5,222 bases of DNA from a candidate division TA06 bacterium SM23_40 (GTDB lineage Bacteria; LJUI01; SM1-40): positions 1 to 5,222 of the forward strand of contig LJUI01000169.1 of the NCBI GenBank assembly GCA_001303705.1. The letters run 5' to 3'. Position numbers and translations under genes: made by a program. The notes beneath the pieces are model-generated. The model did no database searches. It was not told the DNA's origin and was given only the letters and a program-made list of their open reading frames with translations. How positions within the stretch are numbered: the first letter of the stretch is position 1; each line of letters begins with the position of its first letter. This document shows positions 1 through 5,222 of the stretch, piece after piece.

Positions 1-1218
1 CGAGTACACCAGATCAGGACTCCGGACCGGGATCTCGATCACCGTGTAGTAGTCCTGCCCCCCGGTATGCGCCCTCAGCACGAACTGCAGCAGATGCCCG
101 CTCGTGCACGCCGTCGACACCTGGAAGTCGAAGTCCTCCTGCGATGGGACCGTGCTCCCCGGGCCGATCGTCCCGAACTGCTCCTCACCATCGGTTATCG
201 TCACCCACGGATCGTCAGAGGTCAGGTATCCGGTCACCGAGGAAGCCGTCTGCGTGCCCCAGTTCCTGAGCCCCACCGGCATCTCGATCGTCTCGCCCGG
301 ATTGACATACCCGTCGCCGTTCCCCTGGCTTCCCCCCACATTGTCGTCATCGATCGCATGGGCGACATACCCGACGAAGAGACTCGCCTGATTGATGCTC
401 ACGATTCCCAGGTACGGCTTCCCGTTCACCCTCGTAACCGTCACCCACAGATCACCGGTAGTAACCGGGTCAAACGTGATCGCGGCGGATCCGTCAGCAT
501 CCGCGTATTCCCGGGAGAAGATTTCGTCTTCCTTGTACAGGCAGATGAGCGCGCCTTCCCCGGGTGCCGATCCCGCCACCACGTCCACGCTCAGGTAGTT
601 CTTCCCGAGGGGAATCGATGCCGCGTGGTCGACCGTCAGCCCCTCCGGCGCCGCGGTCCAGAGGTTGAGCTCGGGATCCCCGAGCACATTGTAGATATGG
701 AAGTAGTGCTCGACCGTGCCGCCGGGATAGATGATGCTGGGGAAGTTATTGTACAGCTCGATCTTCCCTCGCAACACCGCCTGGGCGAACTCCATCAGCC
801 CTTCGTCGAAGATACCGCGATAGATCCCCGCATCGATGGCATTGTTCCACTTGGTGTGGGTGTACAGATCGGACGGCCCGACGAAAACAGGCCCGCCCTT
901 CGGGTTCGACGTTGTCCCGTACCTGATCCACGCCTCGCCGAAGCAGGGATCGATGGAGTTGGCGAAATCCCCCGTGTCGCAGATGATACTCGTCATCACC
1001 GGCAACTTCCATCCGTTCGTCAGGGAAGCGATATCGCTCACCGTGAACGACGGAGAGGACCACCCGTAAGCATCAGCAAAGCCGCGATAATTGACATAAC
1101 CCACGCCATTATTGATGGAGGTCTTGATCGGTCCCGAACTCCAGGTCGGAGGACACCAGACCTCATCGACGTACTCGAACCCGTACTCGAGCATCTTCTC
1201 CTTGACGTAGAGTTTCGT
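1..1218 (-). repeat. Gene-scale tandem duplicate, downstream copy
   Basis: This is the partner of 4002-5222. The copies are diverged: protein identity is about 80% by eye in the Ig-like/acidic repeat part and visibly lower around the active-site loop, so the duplication is not very recent or has been under diversifying change there. The match would probably continue to the left, outside the window. Confidence 0.9.
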
Positions 1219-2421
1219 CGTCTTGCAGGAGTATGCATAGGTAGCTGCCACCACCAGCCCCCGCCGATACCACGATGTCGAGCCCATGTACGGATCGCGC
1301 TCATATCCGAGTGTCTTCGCCACGACGATGTTCGCCTCGTTCTCCGAATCGACCGACATCCTCCCGATCAGAACTTCGGGAAAGTAGTCGTTCCCTTCCA
1401 GCAGCGCGTACGGCAGATCGGTACAGTCGCCCTGATGGCTGAAGGTCGGGAACTGGCCGATCGAACCCATATAGTTGTCGCCGACCAGCAATACGTACTC
1501 CGGAGGGATCTCCCAGGTGAAGTACGCATCCGAGATGTAGTTCTTGATATCGGCCGAGGAAGGCGAGGGATCGATCTCGGAGAGCTTCGTCACCACCACA
1601 TCCCATCCCTTCCGCTCCTTCCACTCCGCGAGCGGCGTGATCTCCTCCACGAACTGATCATGGGTGATGATCAGATAGCTGCCCCGCTCCACACCATCCG
1701 AGTCCCGTCCGAGCTCATCATAGTTGAGCACCAGGCTCCGATACAAATCCTCGAACCCGGCGGACGGACGCCGGCGCACCAGAGTCTTCTCATTCGATCC
1801 ATCGTCCGTGAACTCGATCTCTATTTCGACGTTCTGATACACATGGAGCTCGCGACGGGCGGGGTTGTATCGGACCGGATAGATCACAACCTGCACTAGC
1901 CGCAGATCTCGCATGATCGCCGGTGGTCCGAGTTCAGCCAGGGACGCTGGGTACAGCGCATCCCGGCCGTATACCGTCTCGTCGAACGTCAGGGCTTCGT
2001 CATCGCCCGCGGACGGTCCGTCCAGCCTGGGGTCCTCCGCCGGCGGAATATCCACATCCTCGAGAATGAGCGAATCGACTGCATGGGCATGAACCTCGAC
2101 ACCGCCGCGGGCGGGGATCGCCACGAGGCGCGTGATCGCCGGCAATGAGGGCCGACCCACCTCCCCTGTCTCGCCTGCGCCGGGGATGCCGACCGTCGTA
2201 TAGGCAATCCCCTCACGTTCCGTCTGTTGACGCTCGACGCCGGGAATAGAGACCGCGACGCTCATCCGGCACCTGTCAGCCTCCGTCACCGCGACCCGCG
2301 CCGGTCCGGCCTCGGCATTCGCCTCCAGCCGCATCCACGCACCATCCGCCGGCAACGCCATGCAGAGCATCGTTGCCAGGATCGACAATGCCAATACCTG
2401 GTCGTACCTTCTCCTCCACAT
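1..2421 (-). CDS. Gingipain-like peptidase C25 family preproprotein, N-terminal 807 residues (3' end outside window)
   Basis: The ATG at 2419-2421 opens a stop-free frame of 807 codons that leaves the window in phase. A purine-rich Shine-Dalgarno 7 nt upstream and a following signal peptide support this start over Met18 or Met21. Domains: signal peptide (1 to about 28); gingipain-type propeptide (about 45-225, with the typical GEVGRPSLPAITRLVAIP stretch at 86-103); C25 catalytic fold (about 247-590), recognisable by PLAEWKERKGWDV (263-275), YVLLVGDN (309-316), GNDYFPEVLIGR (343-354), NYRG (444-447), Cys481 with GDF after it, and NVLGDPE (578-584); an Ig-like domain (about 597-683); and an acidic beta-sandwich repeat (684-800) with GDGYVNPGETIEM. 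The family makes secreted cysteine endopeptidases activated by propeptide removal. Here the catalytic His position is Phe448 and no acidic residue occurs at 377-407, where RgpB carries its Glu152, so proteolysis is doubtful or unconventional. It is a paralog of the gene upstream, about 80% identical by eye over residues 683-807. Confidence 0.9.
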   Translation of the reverse strand, partial: MWRRRYDQVLALSILATMLCMALPADGAWMRLEANAEAGPARVAVTEADRCRMSVAVSIPGVERQQTEREGIAYTTVGIPGAGETGEVGRPSLPAITRLVAIPARGGVEVHAHAVDSLILEDVDIPPAEDPRLDGPSAGDDEALTFDETVYGRDALYPASLAELGPPAIMRDLRLVQVVIYPVRYNPARRELHVYQNVEIEIEFTDDGSNEKTLVRRRPSAGFEDLYRSLVLNYDELGRDSDGVERGSYLIITHDQFVEEITPLAEWKERKGWDVVVTKLSEIDPSPSSADIKNYISDAYFTWEIPPEYVLLVGDNYMGSIGQFPTFSHQGDCTDLPYALLEGNDYFPEVLIGRMSVDSENEANIVVAKTLGYERDPYMGSTSWYRRGLVVAATYAYSCKTTKLYVKEKMLEYGFEYVDEVWCPPTWSSGPIKTSINNGVGYVNYRGFADAYGWSSPSFTVSDIASLTNGWKLPVMTSIICDTGDFANSIDPCFGEAWIRYGTTSNPKGGPVFVGPSDLYTHTKWNNAIDAGIYRGIFDEGLMEFAQAVLRGKIELYNNFPSIIYPGGTVEHYFHIYNVLGDPELNLWTAAPEGLTVDHAASIPLGKNYLSVDVVAGSAPGEGALICLYKEDEIFSREYADADGSAAITFDPVTTGDLWVTVTRVNGKPYLGIVSINQASLFVGYVAHAIDDDNVGGSQGNGDGYVNPGETIEMPVGLRNWGTQTASSVTGYLTSDDPWVTITDGEEQFGTIGPGSTVPSQEDFDFQVSTACTSGHLLQFVLRAHTGGQDYYTVIEIPVRSPDLVYS
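652..1683 (-). other. Peptidase C25 catalytic-fold domain of the downstream gene
   Basis: Residues about 247-590 align with the RgpB catalytic domain as I remember it. The core matches are YVLLVGD (YVLLIGD in RgpB), GNDYFPEVLIGR (GNDHYNEVFIGR), VNYRG (VNYTG), the SLTN..KLP segment (QLTN..QLP), Cys481-x2-GDF (Cys244-x2-GDF), PCFGEAWIR (PCFAEALMR) and VLGDPEL (VFGDPSL). Phe448 lies 33 residues before Cys481, the same spacing as His211 to Cys244 in RgpB. The fold is therefore intact, while the residue at the catalytic His position is not. Confidence 0.85.
2338..2421 (-). other. Signal peptide of the downstream C25 paralog
   Basis: Residues 1-28 have a basic n-region (three Arg at 3-5), a hydrophobic core (VLALSILATMLCMALPA, 9-25) and small residues near 25-28 suited to signal peptidase I cleavage, probably after Ala28. 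The Cys at 20 is preceded by TML rather than a lipobox, so a lipoprotein is unlikely. Sec-dependent export fits the family. Confidence 0.8.
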
Positions 2422-2428
2422 CGGAATT

Positions 2429-2437
2429 CTCCCCTCT
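2429..2437 (-). promoter_or_regulatory. Shine-Dalgarno site for the downstream C25 gene
   Basis: The minus strand reads AGAGGGGAG here, 7 nt before the ATG at 2419-2421. It is a purine-rich match to the anti-SD region at the normal distance and decides the start in favour of the Met that opens the signal peptide. Confidence 0.65.
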
Positions 2438-2468
2438 ACGGCGCACAAACGTGGCCTATTACCCCTCT

Positions 2469-2510
2469 TCCCCCGGTATCGTCATTCCGGTAGACGCGTA
2501 TACCGGGGGA
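2469..2510 (-). promoter_or_regulatory. 11-bp perfect inverted repeat in the 5' leader of the downstream gene
   Basis: TCCCCCGGTAT (2469-2479) and ATACCGGGGGA (2500-2510) are perfect reverse complements around a 20-nt loop. A second copy of CCGGTA inside the loop (2487-2492) can also pair with TACCGG (2501-2506), giving a shorter alternative hairpin with an 8-nt loop. The structure starts 48 nt upstream of the ATG. No U-tract follows on either strand, so it is not a standard intrinsic terminator; it could be a leader hairpin, an mRNA-stabilising structure or part of a dispersed repeat. Confidence 0.6.
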
Positions 2511-2651
2511 CACTCCACCATCCCAGAGGATGCCTCAGGGCTGACCTTCGACCACCCCAACTCGGGATACCTCCGAGCGAGCGGCACCGGATCAGCCCCT
2601 TTCCGCAGCCGTCGCTCCATACTCTCTCGTGCTGCCCGCTGCGTCATGCGT

Positions 2652-5222
2652 TCACGGCATCACGACGAACAGGAACTCATCCTGAGCGATGACTTCGCCT
2701 TCACCGTTCTCGATCGTCACGGCATAGACATATGTCCCCAGCGGCGCAGCGTTCGGGATGAAGTGCGTCAGGTGCGGATGCACGCTCTGACCGGCCGAGA
2801 GATTGACCGCCCGCGGGCCAACCACCGGATTGCCGGGATAGGGGTTCCCGTTGGGCAGCGTCACATCTGCGCGCCCCACCACGCTCCGGCTGTGGCTCGT
2901 GTTGTTCGAGACGTAGGCAGTATATCCGAGCGTCTCGCCGCGATGGTAGATCGTCGCATCCGGCTCGAGCTCGAGGGCGATCGCCGGGAGATGCGGCGAA
3001 TCGGTCGTGAACTTGATTGCCCGGCCGGAGACGAGCGACGGCGCCTCGGGAGCATAGTGATTTGCATACGTATACTCGAGCCCGTACCACTGACCAGGCT
3101 CTTCAATACCCACCGTCGCGTAGTTCTCATTCGAATCGCCATTGTACACGGTCTCATACTGGAAAAGGATCTCACCGTCCCCTGTCTGCGTCTCGTAGTA
3201 CAGAGGATCGTACAGCACAATCTCGAACGTCTCTTCGTAACTCTGGTAGACGTTATGTTTCCGGCTCCACTCTATGACGTACCGGTGCTGCGCGACGTCG
3301 TAGTACTTGTACACGCCGCCTCCGCTGAGCCCATCCCAGAACGCAGCGAGCATCGCGTCAGGCCCGAACGCGGCGGGTATCCCCCAGTTCCGGGGAATCG
3401 CTACCCAGGTCTCGCCGAGCGCGGCGAACCCGTTCGAACAGACCGAGATCTCGTTATATGCCCCGCCGTAATAACGGAACGTGAACGGCAACGCCAGAGT
3501 ATCGACATCATCGTTAGTCAGCGAGACGAGCTGCCCCCATCCGCCATAGTTGGGATCGATCTCGATCCAGTCATATTCAGGGGCCTCCTCGTACCCGGTA
3601 TCCGTGTTGTCATATGCATAGTAGCCATACTCATCAGGACCCATGGGATCGTTCGTCCCCGTCGTCCCCACCTCGATGACCAGAGGCACCGTTGTCTCAT
3701 ACCCGCCATCTCCGAAGATCTCCAGGGTGAAGTGAGCCTTATACCCGTCGCGAAGCCAGGGATCGGCCGTGAGCGTGAAGGGATTCGAGGAGTTGCTCGC
3801 CGTCGCTCCGGGTCCTACATTCCCGAAGCTGCCCACCGCATCCTCGATCGTGAACCAGAGGTCAGTGCTCACGAGCTCCGCCCCCACCCCCGTCACTCCC
3901 GCAAGACCCTCGTTGAGGAGTGTCACCACGAGGTTTGCCGTCTCGCCCGGGTCGAGTATCCCGTTTCCGGCGAAAGAACCGCCGTCGATGATCGAATGGT
4001 CCGAGTACACGAGATCGGGAGCGCGAACCGGTATCTCGACCAGGGTATAGTAATCCTCACCGCCAGAATTCGCCCTCAGCAGAAACCGTAACATATGGCC
4101 GCTCGGGCATGCCTCTGACACCTGAAAGTCGAAGTCCTCCTGCGACGGGGCCGTGCTCCCCGGGCCGACCGTCCCGAAACTCTCCTCCCCGTCAGTGATC
4201 GTCACCAACTCGTCATCGCATGTCAGATAACCGGTCACCGAGGAGGCGCTCAGCGTGCCCCAGTTCCTCACCACCATCGGCATCTCTATCGTCTCTCCTG
4301 GGTTGACATACCCGTCGCCGTTCCCCTGGCTCCCGCCGACGTTGTCGTCGTCGATCGTATGAGAGATATAGCCCACGAATCGGCCGGCCTGATTGATGCT
4401 CACGCTCCCCAGATAGGGGGCGCCGTTCCGCATCGTCGCCGTCACCAACAGATCACCTGTCGTCCCCGGGTCGAAGGCAATGGTGGCCGAACCCGAAGCG
4501 TCGAGATATTCCCTCGCGAAGACCTCCCCCTCCTTGTACAGGCAGGCGAGCGCGCCCTCAGCAGGCCGGGTGCCGGCCTCCACATCCAGCGTGAGGAAGT
4601 TCGTCCCCAGGGCAAGGGACGCTGCATGATCCCCGGTCATCTCGTCAGGGACCGCAGTCCACATGTTGATCTCCGGATCGCCGAGCACGTTATAGACGTG
4701 CCAGTAGAACTCGACCTGGCCACCCGGATTGATGTTATTCGGGAAGTTATTGTACAGCTCTATCTTTCCGCGGAACATCGCCTGGGCGAACGTCGGCAGG
4801 GCGTCATCGAAGATGCCCCAGTAGATACCCGAGTCGATGGAGTTGTTCCACTTCGTGTGGGTCCAGTACTCAGAAGGTCCGAAGAATGCCGGGCCGCCCT
4901 TCGGATTGGAGGTCGTCCCATATCTGATCCATGCCTCGCCAAGACAGGGATCGGTCGAGCTGTCGAAATTGCCCGAACTGCAGACGATGCTCGTCATCAG
5001 CGGCTGCTTCCAGCCGTTCGTCAGGGCGTTGACATCATTGACCTTGAATGAGGGAGCATACCAGCCGCTCGCCGTCGTGGCCCATCCCCGGTAGTTGACG
5101 AACGTCACGCCCTCGTTAATCGAGGCTTTGACGAGCTCGGGGCCGGAGTGCGGTGGGTACCATACGCTGTCGACCTCAGTGAACCCGTTGTCGAGCATCT
5201 TGTGGAGGACGTACAGCTTGGT
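2652..5222 (-). CDS. Gingipain-like peptidase C25 family secreted protein, C-terminal 856 residues (5' end outside window)
   Basis: The frame is open from the window edge to the TGA at 2652-2654. The first Met codon (5196-5198) is internal: the eight codons before it, TKLYVLHK, align with TKLYVKEK inside the C25 domain of the downstream paralog, so several hundred N-terminal residues lie outside. Counting from that Met, the order is: end of the C25 domain (1-180; NYRGWA, nucleophile-type Cys73, NVLGDPE at 170-176), an Ig-like domain (about 187-275), two acidic beta-sandwich repeats (276-391 and 398-512, each with a PGET motif), a Tyr/Trp/Asp-rich domain (515-735), and a C-terminal beta-rich domain (738-848) ending FVVMP. 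C25 members are cysteine endopeptidases exported to the cell surface or medium. Here the catalytic His position is Trp39, so activity is uncertain. No LPXTG motif, transmembrane tail or clear type IX sorting domain is visible. The next gene on the strand is its paralog, 230 nt downstream. Family assignment is firm; substrate is unknown. Confidence 0.9.
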   Translation of the reverse strand, partial: TKLYVLHKMLDNGFTEVDSVWYPPHSGPELVKASINEGVTFVNYRGWATTASGWYAPSFKVNDVNALTNGWKQPLMTSIVCSSGNFDSSTDPCLGEAWIRYGTTSNPKGGPAFFGPSEYWTHTKWNNSIDSGIYWGIFDDALPTFAQAMFRGKIELYNNFPNNINPGGQVEFYWHVYNVLGDPEINMWTAVPDEMTGDHAASLALGTNFLTLDVEAGTRPAEGALACLYKEGEVFAREYLDASGSATIAFDPGTTGDLLVTATMRNGAPYLGSVSINQAGRFVGYISHTIDDDNVGGSQGNGDGYVNPGETIEMPMVVRNWGTLSASSVTGYLTCDDELVTITDGEESFGTVGPGSTAPSQEDFDFQVSEACPSGHMLRFLLRANSGGEDYYTLVEIPVRAPDLVYSDHSIIDGGSFAGNGILDPGETANLVVTLLNEGLAGVTGVGAELVSTDLWFTIEDAVGSFGNVGPGATASNSSNPFTLTADPWLRDGYKAHFTLEIFGDGGYETTVPLVIEVGTTGTNDPMGPDEYGYYAYDNTDTGYEEAPEYDWIEIDPNYGGWGQLVSLTNDDVDTLALPFTFRYYGGAYNEISVCSNGFAALGETWVAIPRNWGIPAAFGPDAMLAAFWDGLSGGGVYKYYDVAQHRYVIEWSRKHNVYQSYEETFEIVLYDPLYYETQTGDGEILFQYETVYNGDSNENYATVGIEEPGQWYGLEYTYANHYAPEAPSLVSGRAIKFTTDSPHLPAIALELEPDATIYHRGETLGYTAYVSNNTSHSRSVVGRADVTLPNGNPYPGNPVVGPRAVNLSAGQSVHPHLTHFIPNAAPLGTYVYAVTIENGEGEVIAQDEFLFVVMP
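2655..2987 (-). other. C-terminal beta-rich domain of the upstream gene
   Basis: Residues 738-848 read as an Ig/fibronectin-like sandwich: LELEPDATIYHRGETLGYTA (742-761), VTLPNGNPYP, GTYVYAVTIENGEGEV and the final EFLFVVMP. The GTYVYAVTIEN strand is typical of the last strands of such modules. It lacks the conserved C-terminal pattern of classical Bacteroidetes type IX sorting domains, an LPXTG motif and a hydrophobic anchor. Confidence 0.55.
2994..3656 (-). other. Tyr/Trp/Asp-rich extracellular domain of unassigned family
   Basis: Residues 515-735 of the upstream gene contain GYYAYDNTDTGYEEAPEYDW (525-544), LPFTFRYYG (570-578), ISVCSNGFAALG (584-595), an AAFWDGL segment (618-624) and DGEILFQYETV (674-684). 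I have the impression of similar blocks in secreted proteins of uncultured bacteria, and the LPFTFRYYG...SNGF plan recalls nidogen-like (NIDO) beta domains, but I cannot assign a named family. A carbohydrate- or protein-binding role would suit its place distal to the C25 region. Confidence 0.5.
3663..4007 (-). repeat. Acidic beta-sandwich repeat 2 of the upstream gene
   Basis: Residues 398-512 repeat the plan of the preceding module: an entry loop with GNGILDPGET (411-420), then NLVVTLLNEG, then SFGNVGPGAT (457-466), which parallels SFGTVGPGST (340-349) of repeat 1. Overall sequence divergence is large, so this is an old internal duplication that probably acts as a spacer between the catalytic-fold part and the distal domains. 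Confidence 0.7.
4026..4373 (-). repeat. Acidic beta-sandwich repeat 1 of the upstream gene
   Basis: Residues 276-391 (from the Met at 5198) begin with an Asp/Gly/Asn-rich loop, DDDNVGGSQGNGDGYVNPGE, followed by alternating hydrophobic strands such as TIEMPMVVRNWG and a GTVGPGS turn. The style matches CARDB/S-layer-type Ig-like modules of secreted bacterial proteins. The acidic loop could bind calcium; that is inference. Confidence 0.7.
4659..5222 (-). other. C-terminal half of the C25 catalytic-fold domain of the upstream gene
   Basis: The window opens inside this domain. Visible are VNYRGWA, ALTNGWKQPLMTSIVC, PCLGEAWIRYG, the THTKWNN segment and YNVLGDPEIN, in the same order as in the downstream paralog. 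Trp39 (codon 5082-5084) occupies the catalytic His position and Cys73 (codon 4980-4982) the nucleophile position. Their spacing is 34, one residue longer than in the other copy. Confidence 0.85.

Larger units (their letters stand above)
2422..2651 (-). other. Intergenic spacer between the two C25 paralogs
   Basis: The spacer is 230 nt, starts directly after the TGA of the upstream gene and ends at the ATG of the downstream gene. It holds a strong inverted repeat (2469-2510), a Shine-Dalgarno next to the downstream start, and no T-run that would mark an intrinsic terminator on the minus strand. I see no convincing promoter, so co-transcription with read-through and a separate promoter both remain possible. 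Confidence 0.8.
4002..5222 (-). repeat. Gene-scale tandem duplicate, upstream copy
   Basis: This segment encodes the same protein region as 1-1218, from TKLYV in the C25 domain to PDLVYS at the end of the first acidic repeat. The offset is 4,004 nt before the NYRG[F/W] site and 4,001 nt from the Cys codon onward, so one codon differs in between and no net indel is apparent over the last 327 codons. Some tracts are identical at the DNA level, for example 29 nt at 4303-4331 against 302-330. Confidence 0.9.

Noticed and set aside
67-1899. A 610-codon open frame on the plus strand
   Set aside because: It lies antisense to the downstream C25 gene. Its translation is Arg/His/Pro-rich with no recognisable motif, whereas the minus frame gives clear C25 motifs. 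Long antisense frames are expected opposite GC-rich, codon-biased genes.
2455-2486. Possible sigma-70-like promoter (ATGACG, 18 nt, TAATAG on the minus strand) before the downstream gene
   Set aside because: Both hexamers match poorly, the spacer overlaps the hairpin arm, and the promoter consensus of the host group is unknown.
2604-2643. 6-bp inverted repeat (CGCAGC/GCTGCG) just after the upstream stop as a terminator
   Set aside because: The stem is short, the loop is 28 nt and no T-run follows, so an intrinsic terminator is not supported.
2459-2647. A 62-codon minus-strand frame starting 4 nt after the TGA of the upstream gene
   Set aside because: The position would suit translational coupling, but no Shine-Dalgarno is seen, the peptide has no recognisable feature, and its 3' part is the inverted repeat. 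It is more likely non-coding spacer.
2373-4091. A 572-codon open frame on the plus strand
   Set aside because: It is antisense to the 3' half of the upstream C25 gene and crosses the intergenic palindrome. It lacks domain-like sequence and is a shadow of the minus-strand coding frame.
4359-5051. A 230-codon plus-strand frame that resembles the frame at 67-1899
   Set aside because: The resemblance arises because both are antisense shadows of the duplicated C25 regions. It is not evidence of a second paralogous gene family.
5196-5198. Met codon as the start of the upstream gene
   Set aside because: The preceding in-frame codons match the C25 domain of the paralog, so this Met is internal (equivalent to Met410 of the other protein).

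Overview
The window is almost wholly filled by two large genes on the minus strand, both running off an edge. Read 5'->3' on the minus strand, the first (complement of 2652-5222, N-terminus missing) is followed after a 230-nt spacer by the second (complement of 1-2421, C-terminus missing). Both encode secreted, multidomain proteins of the gingipain-like peptidase C25 (clan CD) family. They are tandem paralogs: bases 1-1218 and 4002-5222 encode the same stretch of protein at a near-constant offset of about 4.0 kb. No RNA gene, CRISPR array, transposase or phage gene is visible.

The downstream gene shows the front half of the architecture: signal peptide, gingipain-type propeptide, C25 catalytic-fold domain, Ig-like domain, then the first acidic 'GDGYVNPGET' beta-sandwich repeat. 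The upstream gene shows the back half: end of the C25 domain, Ig-like domain, two acidic beta-sandwich repeats, a Tyr/Trp/Asp-rich domain of about 220 residues, and a C-terminal beta-rich domain ending in FVVMP with no recognisable anchor. Together they give a composite picture of one protein type of roughly 1,260 residues.

The main point of interest is the active site. Compared with gingipain RgpB as I remember its sequence, both paralogs keep the nucleophile-position Cys, but the catalytic His is replaced by Phe in one and Trp in the other. A His instead sits at the position of the substrate-pocket Trp284 of RgpB in both. They may be pseudo-proteases or C25 enzymes with a rearranged active site.

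The sequence is GC-rich. Large secreted C25-like proteins with these acidic repeats are typical of uncultured bacteria of the FCB superphylum and neighbouring candidate phyla (Eisenbacteria, Fermentibacteria, Latescibacteria and similar). That placement rests on protein style only; there is no marker gene here.
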